The notes beneath the pieces were generated by a model. The model saw only the letters and a list, made by a program, of their open reading frames with translations, was not told where the DNA came from and did not search any database. The position numbers and the translations under genes are program-made. A stretch of DNA of 64,000 nt from Podospora pseudoanserina (taxonomy: Eukaryota; Ascomycota; Sordariomycetes; Sordariales; Podosporaceae), in NCBI RefSeq assembly GCF_035222485.1, contig NC_085925.1:2294001-2358000 (forward strand), written 5' to 3'. Positions 46,806-58,699 of this stretch are shown in pieces. The stretch's first letter is position 1, and every line of letters starts with the position of its first letter.

Positions 46806-49800
46806 TCGCCCCTGGCTGTGCTTCTCTTTTCTATTTTGTTTTCCACATCCACAAGCGCCACCCCTCCCTTCGTTGGAGGCTACCTCCCACGTCTTATCAC
46901 GTCGTAATTATTCTTTCACCCTCACCCCCCTGAGGCTCGGGGGGTGCCTACCCATACGTCGCCTGTTCGCCGGCCGCCATGCATAGGCCGCTCATCCATC
47001 TTTTTTTCTGGAGTTTCCACGAGATCCTTGGAGAGCCTCACGACTCTGACACCATCGACTTTTGTTTTGTCGGCCACGAAAAGTAGTTTTTCTTTTCTTC
47101 CTGACTTTAATTCCCAGCTTTCGCCATCCTCTTCATCTTCTACGACTTTATGGCTTCACGAGGGATCTCGCTCACACTTCGAACCGGTGGTGCTCTGCTA
47201 CTGGCCGTGCCGTGAACCAACTGCGATGATGACGATAGATGAGTGTCGACAAGGGTGGCTCTGCTTCACTGTTCGTGCTCAGTAGTTATCTAAAACATCG
47301 CTTGGGGTTTTGGGCTGTGCTTTGTCAGGGCTGGATCTGGTAGAGGAGTTAGCTAGCTTTGAATCAACGGCAGTGCTGTTGAGGAATTTTGGCACAGGGG
47401 GTTTTTTGGTTTCGTTATCGGGGGATTTCCGTCACAGTGATACCCATGGAAGAGGAGGTTGGCCCGTTTTGATCTAGCAGTCATCTGGGGGATAGTAAAG
47501 TTTGACTTGGGCTGGGGCCACCGACCCCATTTGGGCGAGGAGTATGGAGCTGGAGTTGAATTTGTGTAACCATTCACAGCGGACTAGTCTTGGGGTCCTA
47601 TCAAGGGATATATCGTTACAATCATGGTTTAATGAAGACGACATTTGTCACGTCTTGGTTTCTGAACTCTCGTGATTTCGGCTTTGCCCAGCTTTTGCCA
47701 TTTGATGATGATTTTGAAGCTTGAACTGCCCCCTACGCAAGAATACATGAGTAAATTCTCATGAGATTCGCACCACGATGTCGTTCCCGTTAGAGAGGTA
47801 TGCAGCTGTGACGTTACGGTATTTTGTGCTTGTTTTTTCTAGATAAGTTACGATGGTAAGGGTTAAGGTTGTGGGTTGGTGGAATAGTCCTGGGTTTTGA
47901 ACTGCTCAGCGAATCGGATGTCATAGGGAGAATTTGGAGATTGTTCCTTTTTGCTTGTTGGTGAAGGAAGGGGTTTGTTGGCGGTGTGTCTCGCTTGGAC
48001 GACGCCTGTCCCATGTGGCTGCTGGTAAGGTAGAGGTGATATACTCTAGTGTCCCCGAGCCGTCTTACAATCTTGGTGCGGTGGAGTTATATTAGGCAAC
48101 TCCGAGGAAAGATAGGTGGTTTGGTTGTTTGTGATATTGGCATGAGCGTTGAGGGGATGGTTGTGGGGTTTACTACCTGATATGGTCTAGATAGGTATGC
48201 TGTCTGATATGGACTCGGGTTATGGAGTCTGAGTTTGGATAGATACTGGGCTGGTTGGTTGGATTTTGAGAGGGAGGGTTTCTTTGTGGGGATGATACTG
48301 GAGTTTAAATGGCGGAGTTGTGATGGTCTGAAGTGGAATGCTGTATGTTTCTTGATGGGAACCTTTTGTGGTGTACTTGGTTATATCTACGGGAGAGATC
48401 AAATCATATGGTGAAGGACAGGGTGGCTGAAGCGAGTAATTATTGAACTGAGGATAGATCTGTTCAGGGCTGGTTGCTATACCAGTTTGCCCTGGTTCTC
48501 TTCCTCTTCTTTCGTCAGTTACTGGACTGCGAGACCTGGATTGGTTCTTTTCGTCGGTGTGGAAAAGGTCTATGGATCAGGGTAACAGATCTGCAGCCTT
48601 GAGTCGTCCTTCCATGCCTGGTTGTTGAAGTTTTACGGTGAGCGAATCAAGTCGGAGAGAAAAGCTGCACCTGCAATTCCGTGAGGAATGCCATGATATG
48701 TGGTTCTTTTCAAGCACAGAAAACCCAAATGTGCTCTTGGAATTATGGACCTAGTACAGTTTTACTCGTGAGAAGGGGGGGATTTGAATGTTGGTCAATC
48801 AAGGCAAAGCTAGGTAATTCAGGATTGCTATTAAAATGTCCACAAATCTTCTGTTCGTCTTCTCGTTTAACGCTTTTGTTTTGGGAAAAACTTATAGCGC
48901 CAAAGAGAGAGGGGGAATGGTGTGTTACACTACTTGATGCGTGTTGAGCTCCGTCTTTAAGAGATGCCGGGAGGAGACTTCTTTATGGTTGGTATAAACT
49001 TTGAGCTTGTCATGGGAAAGCAATGAGGAAGATACCAGGTAGCTTGAATTGTGGATGTAAGTCTACAACATATCTCGTGACTCCCCACCCCCCCCCCCCT
49101 CCCCCCTCCTCCCCCCCTGCTTCTACAACGCTTTTCTCTGGCTACAGCGAAGCCGTAGGTTTGATGGTTAAACCCCTATTCCCATTTCAGGGGTAGTGTT
49201 CAGAAGGGTTAGGGTTGTGTCATATTGGTTTCTCTGTGTATTCCTTTCTCAATCTGACACGGTTGCCTTTAATCGCCCCTAGGTAATATGGGCAGATCTT
49301 TGGCGTGGTGACAAGAGGCTACAGTGGCCAGGAGATAAGATGTATGTAACCATAAACTGCCGGATCTCCAACAGGCTATAGAAGTGCCAGGCCGACTAAG
49401 AGGCCGCTGGATCCAAGACCGTTTCCACCCTCTTTGGGGTTCAGCTCTGCTATTTAATGATATGTCCTGATCTTGCTAGTACCACAAAAGACACATGTTA
49501 CCTTGGTCCTTTGTAGAGACACCGACGGGCCATGAAAAATATGGTTGTTATGACTCTCCGTGCACCTGTGATCATCTTGGCAGCCCTTCTCCTTCCTATC
49601 TGGTAATAAAACCTCAAGAAATCCCATTTTTGGTAAAAGGGAACGTCGTTTCAGACGTTTCAAGTTCCGTGTGTTCGGGAATCGGGAGGGACAGGATCCG
49701 AGGGCGTGTCAACCCAGGGTTGGATTGGGGGCTGGTAGATGGGTGGTGGTCAGCGAATAGAGGCCGAGTGAAGGAGGCTACATCGGTAGCTGTATTTGGC

Positions 49801-52109
49801 ATGTCGGTACTTGGTCTGCTTCATGCGTAGCAACGGCAGCAGCACCCCGCTTGGGGAACTTGGAGAGAGGAATAAGGTTGTTCGAGAATGTTCAGCGTTG
49901 GGTGAGGCTGCTCAGCCTCTGTACCTACTGTGGCAGAGAGGTTGGACGGCGGCGGTAGTGGAGGGTGGTTGCCGTCAATGGCTTGTGACAAGGAACCGTT
50001 GTGTTGGCGAGTCTGTGCCGCCAAACGTCACCGCGGGGTCATCACTTGATGTCAGAGATGCCCGCCTCTGTGCAAAACCCGCCGGTGGAGAGGAGAGTTG
50101 GGATGAGTGGATGGATGGCTCTGGCATCTGCGCCACCATGTCTCCATCTGATTTGAAGAGACGAACGTCCACATGGGCGTATGAGCGAGCTCGGCCTTTG
50201 CATGAACCGTCATCGATGGGAATGGTGACGCTGGAGTGGCTTTCTCAACCACCCCGCTCCATGAAGCGGATGCCCAGCCAGGGGTTCCCAAGGAACGGGA
50301 GCGGGGTAATGGCCCCTCCAGATTTCACATCCCGACCCCAACATAGCGAGGTCGGGATGGCAGGTGAAAGGTGGTTGTGGGTGAGCTGGGTAAGGTTTTG
50401 GCGATGGCATGTAGAACCATGGAACAGGTAGAGGGAGTCAGCAAATGGACAGCTAGAGCGATGCGCGCGCGTCGACAGTTGAGGAGCGAGCGCCACTGGT
50501 TCCAGACCGAGATAATTGGGTGACATGCGCGATACAGGTTGGACTAGGCGCATGAATTGTTCAAAGAGAAGAAGGGGGCTGCAAGAGCCAGGGGCAGGCG
50601 AGCTTCTCGAAGAGCGCATATGCAGCGCAACACGTTTACATGGCGGGATGCAGATGAGGATGAGATGACGTTGGGGGGAGGGAGTGTTGGACGTCCGAAA
50701 CCAGCCAGCCCAGCCCAGCCCAGTTTCATGCCGAGACTTTTCAGAAGACAATTTACACGGCATGGTGTTGGACGACCGGAGCGTGGACGTGGGCGGCGAG
50801 GCGGGGGGTGCCACCGTTTTCCATCGCCATCCGTCAAAGTCAATTGGCGCTAACATGACCGAGAAAGACAACGTTGAACGAAGGTCGAGGCGCTTCTACC
50901 GCACCAATGACCCTTTGGGGGAGGGCTCTGGTGCGACCGACAATGGGCCATCCGAACAGAAACTACTGTTGCTGCATGAATGCCATGCGCGCTGGGCTGC
51001 GTCACGACACCTGCCGCCAGAGTTTTCATCTTTCGGAGGAGGCACGTGAGGCAAAGGGAGAGAGTATGTACGGATAACTGAGAGTGCTCATCATGGTCAT
51101 GGTGATGATGGCCACAGGGATCCAAAAGTCTGGACAAGCAATTGCGCACTGTGGATCGGTCCATGGCGGGAACCTTTTGCGGTAGCACCTAGGGCACGGG
51201 CACGGGCACAGTAGCCTGTTGCCATCGCCGATTGTTTGGCATGATAATGTTTTTGTTAAGGAAATGAATCATGTATATACGGTGGCAGACTGTACTCGAC
51301 TGTAAAAAAGATAGAGCACCTTATTAGTTGGATAATTACTTATCTCACTAGATATCTATCGCCAACCTTGAATGCCGGTATGATCCGGTGGAGATGCTGC
51401 TGAGGGAACGGGATTTAGGGACCCCTGCTGCCTTTTTATTTTGGCCCGCACGCAAGCCGACCGACCGCGCAATCCTGACCTCTGCCCTGTGAGCCCCTCC
51501 CTCCCCCCAGCCTAGCTTTCCAAGCCTTCCAGCATTTTCCGTGCGCTCGTCCACAGCCAGCCCAGCCCGCCCGCACTCATCTCTGCGCCTTGGCCCCTGG
51601 CTCACCCCCTCCCAATTTCCTGCCTTGTCTTTCTCTTAAGACCTTCTCGGTGCCCATCGCATCGCATCGCCGCTCTCCACCTCACCTTCAACAGCACACC
51701 GGCGTCGACTGTGCGGCTGAACAAAGGGCAGAAACACCACAAGCACCAGTTTGGACCGAGTTCAGCACAAAGGCGGAGACCAACGTTCTCGGAGGAGTCA
51801 GCCACCGAAACCCCCGACCGACAGACAGACACGGGACAATCCAATCCATAATCCAACAATACCACGCGGTCGCCGCCAGTTGTTCCCAGTCTATCAAAGA
51901 GAAAAGAGGAGGCAATCAATCAACTCCGTTACACTGATCCAAGACCACCCGAACAACAGCATTGCGCTGGCGTAACGCAACAGCCCACGCCCACGCTCCC
52001 TATCGGCCGAATCGATTGTCCATTCCTCGCTGCTCGCCATCTATTTTTCTTCGTCGATACCAGCAGGCAGAATCTAGTTTGAGAGAGGGGGCGCCTGACA
52101 CCACCAACC
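46806..52109. other. 5.3-kb stretch without a recognised gene
   Basis: The first few hundred bases look like a 3' UTR. Frames at 49796-50431 (+) and 50245-50871 (-) overlap each other and show no domain. From about 51480 to 52109 the plus strand is pyrimidine- and CAC-rich and should be the BEM1 promoter and long leader; a TATA-like run lies near 51300. Poly-C/T tract listed separately. A non-coding transcript or a gene of small exons could hide here. Confidence 0.45.
49087..49118. repeat. C-rich homopolymer/CT tract
   Basis: About 32 bp made almost only of C with single T interruptions. Prone to length change and to sequencing error. Confidence 0.9.
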
Positions 52110-54431
52110 ATGAAGGTACGTCATTCCACTTGTCCTGTCCTGTCCTATCCCATCCTGTCCTGTCCGTCGCTTCCCAATGAGCGGGATGCGGGCAACCACA
52201 AATCTGGCGTCAGCGCCAGCGCCAGTTGCCATCGCTGATAACCACATGATCTTGGCCGTTGGCATTTCATGGAACTTCCCCATCACTTGGCCCATCTGTC
52301 TTGGACACCTTTCGTGCTCCTGCTCCTGCTCCTGCTCCTGCTTGTGCTTTTGCTCTTGCTCTTGCTATCCCTCTTCTTCTTGTCACTATCCGCATTCTTA
52401 ACTGCCCGCTAACCTACGATGCGTGTTTTGAAGGCTTTACGGAGGTCCATCAAGGGGGAGAAGGAGAACAAGCCACATATCAGCATTGCTCCAAAATCAG
52501 CTGTCGCCATTCAGCCTCCCAAGAAGGTGCGTCTTCTGTCTGCCTGTTCTGCTCATTCTGCACACTGCTTGGCCAAGCTGCCTAGGGGTCCCCTCGGTGG
52601 GCCCCGGTGTGCTCCCCATCCGAGTCACTTGGACAACCACTGACGTCGGCGGCCTCTTCAGGTGATCCGAGCACTCTACGATTATGAAGCCTCAAATCCT
52701 CAAGAGTTGAGCTTTTCCCGCGGTGATTTCTTCCACGTTATCGGGCGCGAGAACGACCAAGATTGGTATGAGGCCTGCAACCCCGCTCTTCCGGACGCCC
52801 GCGGCCTAGTGCCCGTTGCATTCTTCCAAGCTCTTGGACGCACCGAGCGTGATAGTGGCCAGTCCCAACCCGACACGACCCGCTCAACAAACTCGACAAA
52901 AGGCCCGGATAACGATTCCGGCTACGGAGATGCATCCACCGTCGGCACGGCGACACCCGCCGCCAGCCAGCGGAGCTCCAAAATCTCCGGAAAGTCTGGG
53001 GCTATGGTGTATGGTGTTGTCATGTACGACTTCCAGGCGGAACGCGGGGACGAGCTGGATGCCAAGGCGGGCGAAGCTATCATTGTGATTGCCCAGTCCA
53101 ACCCCGAGTGGTTTGTCGCAAAGCCGATTGGGAGACTCGGTGGTCCCGGTCTGATTCCCGTCTCTTTTGTCGAGATCCGAGATATGGCGAGCAACACACC
53201 CGTGGCAAACCCTCAAGAGTCTGTTCGCAGGGCGGGCATCCCCAAGGTGGAGGAGTGGAAGAAGATGGCAGCCGACTACAAAAACTCCAGCATCACGCTT
53301 GGCAAGTTTGATGTTGGCGGCACACCAATTGAACAAGGCATGGAGCGCATGAGTCTCCAGCAGCAACCGAATGGGCGAACGAGCCAAGTGTCGGCGGGTA
53401 ACTATGTGAGTGACACTCGCGCCAACTATTGTTTTAGTATCATCTGCTAACCGTCATGGTCGCAGCAGCAACCGCAGTCACCACCACAGCAACAGGCGCA
53501 AGTGCAACCCCAACAAGCATACAATGCGCAGCAACCAGTCCAGCAACCAGGCTACGGCGCCCGACAAAGCTCAGAAGTTGCCGCTCCGGTATCCGCTCAG
53601 ATTCCCAGATACTGTTTCGCCGAGGAAAAGTACTGGTTTGTGATCGAGGCCGAGCTGGAGGATGGACGGACTTGGGAGCTTTCCCGATACTACGAAGATT
53701 TCTACGATTTTCAGATTGCGCTCTTGACCGAGTTCCCCGTGGAGGCTGGTACGACCGGAAAGAAGCAGCGCACGTTACCGTACATGCCCGGTCCCGTAAA
53801 TTACGTCACCGACGCCATCACGGAAGGGAGACGCCACAACCTGGACGCCTACGTCAAGAGTTTGCTCGCACAGCCACCATACATTTCGAAATGCGACCTG
53901 GTGAAGCAGTTCTTTGCGCCGCGGGAAGGAGACTATGAGATTGATCCCACAGCGCAAGCAGAGGAATACCGGTTGTCTGGCGGATCCCAGCCATCCTCGA
54001 CAGACTCGCCAGCGGATGGAGCATCGCGGCAATCATCTCGCCAAAACCTCAACTCAAACGGTAATGGGTACGCTGGCCTTTCCGCGCCGGCACGACAGAT
54101 GGGAGGTGGTCAGCCAGCAGTAAGCAGACAAGTCTCCTCCCTGTCACAACCCTCGCAATCATCCCTCTCACCAGGCATCCAGCAACCCGGAGCCCAAATG
54201 AAGGTCAAACTCAGCTACAACGGAGACATCATCGCCATCAAGGTGCCGCAAGATATCAACTTCCGCTCCTTGTACGACAGAATCACCGAAAGACTCAAGA
54301 TCCCAGGAGGAGAGATAGTCCAGCTATCATACAAGGACGAGGCCACGGGTGACAAGCCACCGCTGATGAGCGACAATGATCTGGACATTGCTCTGAGTCG
54401 AAACGAGAAGCTGCTGCTCTATGTTGAATAA
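52110..54431 (+). CDS. bem1: BEM1-type polarity scaffold (SH3-SH3-PX-PB1)
   Basis: Four exons: 52110-52115 (only Met-Lys), 52434-52526, 52662-53405 and 53466-54431; 602 aa. First SH3 at about 33-90 (VIRALYDYEASNPQELSFSR, GLVPVAFFQ); second at about 150-210 (VYGVVMYDFQAERGDELDAK, GLIPVSFVEI). A Gln-rich linker follows, then a PX domain (IPRYCFAEEKYWFVIEAELE, ELSRYYEDFYDFQIALLTEF, LPYMPGPVNYV) and a C-terminal PB1 domain (MKVKLSYNGDIIAIKVPQDI, MSDNDLDIALSRN). It links the Cdc42 GEF Cdc24 (through PB1), Cdc42 and PAK kinase at growing tips, and in filamentous fungi also takes part in NADPH oxidase signalling and hyphal fusion. The six-base first coding exon is supported by phase and by basic residues ALRRSIKGEKEN after it. 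Confidence 0.95.
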
Positions 54432-55764
54432 GTGGTGAGAGCGTTTGCACGCACGCGTTTTGTTCTGTTTCTCTCCTGGTTTACTGGGATTTTCTCACTT
54501 GCGTTTTTACGTTGCACCAAGTATACCCAACCTCTTTTCTGTTTTGTTTTGTTTTGATGCTATTCGGACCCCGCATTGCAACCGACGACGACGAATCTAC
54601 AAGAACGCGTTTATGTTTTTTTGGCCACGGGAATGGAGAAGGTGGAGAAGGCGGGCCTATTTATACCCTCCAAGAAAGAAAGACAATACCTTGGCACGTT
54701 ACCGCATCAGAGCTTGATATGTTATGCCTTTTCTTTGCTTGGATGTTGGTGGAGAGGGAGAGGGATGGGAGGAAGCTGTGGGGCTGGAAGGTGGTCACGG
54801 AGGGATGTTGCCTAGGTTTTTCTTTTCTTCCCCTGTTGAGTTGCTTCAGTTGTGATGGATGGGATGAAATGAAATGTACATGTGTTTATGGCAGGCGGGG
54901 ATAACAAAAATGATGAATTGTGATTTTCCTTCTCTGGCTCTTTATGTTTTTGTGTTTCTGATGGGGAATATTATGATCTTGAGTGGTTGGAGAGATCGGA
55001 AGGTGGTTGAGGGCAGGGGATGGTGGATGAATACGGTGGGGCTTTGACACTTGTTTCTTGGTTGCGGAGTAGACAGATGGATTTGCTTCTTGTTAGGGGT
55101 AATTGAGAAGATGGTTTGTTTTTGATGACCGGGTTGTATTCATTGATGCTCTTTTGTGGTATTGCGTAGAGGGAGGTTTCCTTTTGCTCCCTGTGCATCT
55201 ATATATCCCTTTTCGCACGCACATATCCACATCCGATCAAGAAACCACAACGAAGGTGATAACCCCAGCCTTACTCCAAGAGATCCCACATCACAAAGGC
55301 CACAACCCAGAACCTTGGAGGGACGGACATATTGACCAAAAAGTTTATTTTCGAAAATAAAAATCACCGCCATATTCGTTCGCTCTTTTGCCCAGCAGAC
55401 TCGTCCCAAGAAATACACACAAAAGGTTGGAAAAAAAAAGACCCGCCAACAACCGAACCCAGTCCCGGCGAATTCCCCCCTCCCCCCCTTCCCAAACTCC
55501 GTCCAAGAATAGACACACGAAAAAAACAACACAACCTTGCCTTCCCCCAGAGAAAATGCACCTATAACACCCTCCTTGCCCTTAACCCGTCATCTTCCGG
55601 CAGAGAAAAGCCAAAATATAAACACAAGACATTAAAAATCAGTGGTATCAAACAACCCCTCCCTTGTCGCATCAGAAAAAAAGCACCCGCTTTTTATTTC
55701 CCGAACCCTTTCTCACACAAAATCAGACGTAATCATCGCCAAAGCAGCAGTCACAAAACATCCC
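54432..55764. other. 3' flanks of BEM1 and the CENP-B-like gene
   Basis: Two genes converge here. The T-rich sequence after 54432 and A-rich sequence before 55764 fit two 3' UTRs. Several frames are open but carry no motif. Confidence 0.45.
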
Positions 55765-57180
55765 TCAAACAACAACATGACTGCTCATATGCTCCACCGC
55801 CTCCTTGATCGTCCTCAGCATCCTCTTGTTCAGACAAAACGGACACCTGACCGGATTCTCCACCACCGACACCGGCGCCCCGCTAGGGATCGGTGTGAGC
55901 GTCAGTTCTTCCCCTTGCTGTGCACCGCCACCAGCATTCCCACCGCCATTAGCAGTCTGAGGTTGTTGCGGTGTCTGCTGCTGCGGTTGGACTTGCTGCG
56001 GTTGAACTTGCTGCGGTTGAACTTGCTGCGGTTGAACTTGCTGCGGTTGGACTTGCTGCGGTGTATTCGGCGCAAACTGCGGTTGCGCCGGAGGAGCCTG
56101 TTGCGGTTGTGCCCTCGGTCCGACGCTCGCGTTGCGAGTCCCCGGGTTGGGGGTCGTCAGGCCAGCTGCGTTCATGGCGTGCTGGGCGTAGGCTTGGTTG
56201 GCTATCGCGCCTAGGGCAGGTAAGCCGTTGTCAACGGTGCGATCGCCGCCGCTTTGGGGTTGTTGATGGTCAGGGGTGACTCCGGCGAGGTTGGCGGCGC
56301 CGCTGACGTTGTTCTCCTCCTGTTGTTGATAGACACGGAGTGCATTCTGAAGTACGACTTCTGGGTCTTCTTCTGAGTGGAAAATTCCCGTGTTTTCTGC
56401 ATTGCCACCCATGGGATTGTTGTTTGGTGTTCCCGGCCCGCCGTCGGGGGAAGGATTGTGTTGACGGCGGAGGACCTCCTCTTTGACACGCTCGCATACT
56501 TCCAGAGTGGTCATTACACCGAGGAAACGTTGGAGGTATTCCATAACCGTCACTGGGGGAAGGTCGGCGTTCACGTTGAGGTAACGAGGAAGGTTCTCGG
56601 CGAGGTAGGGGATGTCGTCGCCGAGGTTTTGGAGTGTTGTGGTCCCGGGGGCTGGATTGCCGCCTTCGCTGCTAGTTGGGCGACGCTGGCGTCTAACTAG
56701 GAGGCCGTAACGTTTCTTGAAGCGGTGGATCCATCCGGGGGAGAACTCGGGCGCGGGTTCGTCCTTGTATCGGGGGAGCTGGTGGTAGATTGTCTTGGCT
56801 TTGTCGGCGAGCTCTTCGTTGGAGGGCTGGCGGCCATTGGCGAGCATTTGCTGGTGCCAGAGGAGAACAAGCTTCTCGACGTCGGGCCAGTTGCCAAAGC
56901 GCAGACGGGAACCCGAGAGCTGGGGGTCGCCGTCGAGACGGGCATACTTGGGGGAGAGGGAGTGTGAGACGGTAGACTGAGAGATGGTTTGCTGGTACTG
57001 GCTGGCAAACCAGTCAATGCAGGCCTTATGGCTGGGGCGGACAGGCTGCGAGTTGGCCCATCGGCGGAGGGCGCGTCGCTGGTCGAGGGTGAGGGAGTGG
57101 CGCTCTCGCGTGGCCGAGCCGGGGGTTGACCCGATCTGGTCCATGGACTCGAGGGGCACGTCAGGCTTCATCGCCGACAT
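55765..57180 (-). CDS. CENP-B/pogo-type DNA-binding protein lacking the transposase domain
   Basis: A single exon of 471 aa, start MSAMKPDVPLESMDQIG. Residues ~30-80 form a CENP-B/psq-like helix-turn-helix (LTLDQRRALRRWANSQ, FASQYQQTISQSTVSHSLS). Residues ~95-165 form a Tc5-type second HTH (FGNWPDVEKLVLLWHQQM, AKTIYHQLPRY, FSPGWIHRFKKRYGL). No DDE nuclease follows; instead there is an Ala/Pro/Gln-rich region with a five-fold QVQPQ repeat and a C-terminal C2H2-like finger, CPFCLNKRMLRTIKEAVEHM plus SSH. This arrangement resembles fungal proteins related to ARS-binding protein Abp1/Cbh1, which bind DNA at centromeres and silenced repeats; the role here is inferred. The frame is complete. Confidence 0.85.
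   Translation of the reverse strand: MSAMKPDVPLESMDQIGSTPGSATRERHSLTLDQRRALRRWANSQPVRPSHKACIDWFASQYQQTISQSTVSHSLSPKYARLDGDPQLSGSRLRFGNWPDVEKLVLLWHQQMLANGRQPSNEELADKAKTIYHQLPRYKDEPAPEFSPGWIHRFKKRYGLLVRRQRRPTSSEGGNPAPGTTTLQNLGDDIPYLAENLPRYLNVNADLPPVTVMEYLQRFLGVMTTLEVCERVKEEVLRRQHNPSPDGGPGTPNNNPMGGNAENTGIFHSEEDPEVVLQNALRVYQQQEENNVSGAANLAGVTPDHQQPQSGGDRTVDNGLPALGAIANQAYAQHAMNAAGLTTPNPGTRNASVGPRAQPQQAPPAQPQFAPNTPQQVQPQQVQPQQVQPQQVQPQQVQPQQQTPQQPQTANGGGNAGGGAQQGEELTLTPIPSGAPVSVVENPVRCPFCLNKRMLRTIKEAVEHMSSHVVV
55992..56072 (-). repeat. 15-bp coding minisatellite (QVQPQ) in the CENP-B-like gene
   Basis: About five 15-bp units, each CAAGTTCAACCGCAG or close to it on the minus strand, encode tandem QVQPQ. 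Copy number can change in steps of five residues. Confidence 0.85.
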
Positions 57181-58699
57181 GGTGCTCGCTCCTCTGAATG
57201 GGAGCTGGTAAAAAGGCGATAAACGCCCTTTTGTCGGCGCAATGGAGCGCGGGGGGCTGTATATGCAATGGCGGGCGAGACGAAGCTCTCGAATGCTTGG
57301 CTAGCCCCGATGCGAAATCGCTATCTGTGTGTATGGCGATTCGAGACAATTGAATATGCGGCGATGGCTGGTCTGGTGATCGTTGTAATGAGGTGTTGTG
57401 GAGGGCAAAAAAGTCGGCAAAGCGGGGGAGCTGCACGTGCACCACAACAATTGAGTTCGGTTAGTCAGCTGCCAGTGTGACTGACAGTTGTGGCACAACA
57501 TCTGATTGGATGGCGCAGAAGGACGCATCGCCAACTTGCATGAGGCCGCCACTTGCATCCACGACATTGCAAGCAATGAAGTTCTCGTCATTACGCACGA
57601 AGCAGAATTCATCATGTTGGCTTCCAAGGTCTGTCCTCATGTAAAGAGCAAGGCGGCCGAGTCTCTATCGTCATTGCTTTCAAGAATGTAGTCTTATGGC
57701 CCCTTTGAATCCTCTCATTCCCACCTCGTTTTCGTGATTGCATAAGCCACCAGGTAGGTAGACACCCCGTCTTTCCGGTAACCAGAACCACTGTCTGCGC
57801 AAGAGCTTCAATATGTGCATTGCTAGACTAACACTCTTCCATACTGTGTCCATCGCGATTCTGCAAGGGGATAAGAACCTGTTCGGCATCACTCCACGTT
57901 TCTGTTGTGATTGCACCAACTAGCCGACAGTTGTTTGTTTTGAAGTTTGTAGTGCAACACGTCGATCTTCGACCCTAGCCAAGTCCGTGCCTCCTCCGCA
58001 TATCTCCACTTTGCCCAACGACATCCGTACTCTAATGATCGCCGGTCCCGGTCCCGGTCCCAGAGCAGGACTCCCGTCTCACAGATCAAACACAAGCAAT
58101 CGCTTCGGGTCAAAGCTACAATACAACCATTTGTCATCGACTCCTCAACGCCATGCTATCGACTAAGGTATCATCGCATCCCTATTACTAACTAAAAAAG
58201 TCCCTCAAGAAGTCTTCTTCTCTGGCGTAGGACTCCTGCCCCCACATGCTTCAAGAAGCTCGGGGGATAAGGAGACCATTGATGGTATCAGCATCGGCGA
58301 ATAGCCAGGCTAGCGTACACACCCCGCTACCGTATACCGAGGTTGAGCCAGAGTCACCTCGGAACTTGTTGATGAGGTTGGCCCCAACAACACCATTCAA
58401 GAACTGCAAGCCATGCCAATTGCGGGAGAGTGAAACCACCAAGGCGAAAAGTCCCTGGCAGTTCGGTAGACCCTCAAAGGTATAATGCCCCTCGCAAAAT
58501 ATCTGAGATCGAAGGCAGTGGTGGCAGGTCGTGGCCAACAGGGCGAGCAATTGTAAAATTTATTGGAAGTGGAAAGAATTGAAAGAGGAAATTTTTGCAA
58601 GAGAGAATTGAGGGGGAGATGTGGGAGGGAGGAGTTGAATATATAGCCGGTGGTCGTGGGTCTTTGCGTGCCTGCAAATTCTGGGAGCAGTTATAAATA
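57181..58699. other. Stretch with no firm gene
   Basis: Left part should be the promoter of the CENP-B-like gene. A GGTCCC/CCGGTC-type short repeat is at about 58041-58061. A cysteine-containing minus-strand ORF at 58251-58550 is listed separately. Confidence 0.4.
58251..58550 (-). CDS. Possible small cysteine-containing protein, no ATG seen
   Basis: The frame opens with LLALLATTCHHCLRSQIFC and continues through a segment with PNCQGLFALVVSLSRNWHG to GLLIPRAS. The start is a hydrophobic Leu/Ala stretch like a signal peptide, but the first codon is TTG and an in-frame stop lies just upstream. A TATATA motif about 80-90 bp further upstream (near 58640) and a pyrimidine-rich leader look like a genuine promoter. 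It may be a small secreted protein gene with a missing start, an unseen first exon, or chance. Confidence 0.3.
   Translation of the reverse strand: MLALLATTCHHCLRSQIFCEGHYTFEGLPNCQGLFALVVSLSRNWHGLQFLNGVVGANLINKFRGDSGSTSVYGSGVCTLAWLFADADTINGLLIPRAS

Noticed and set aside
47160-47190. GGTTCGAA-like word on the minus strand that resembles a tRNA T-loop
   Set aside because: The neighbouring bases do not fold into acceptor, D or anticodon arms, so no tRNA is called.
49796-50431. 211-codon plus-strand frame
   Set aside because: No motif, composition not like neighbouring genes, and it overlaps an equally long antisense frame.
50245-50871. 208-codon minus-strand frame
   Set aside because: It is Pro/Ser-rich, lacks domains, overlaps open frames on the other strand and sits in GC-skewed DNA where stops are rare.
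55642-56279. Leu/Arg- and Ala/Val-rich plus-strand frames
   Set aside because: They are antisense to the CENP-B-like gene; their repeats mirror the QVQPQ coding repeat.
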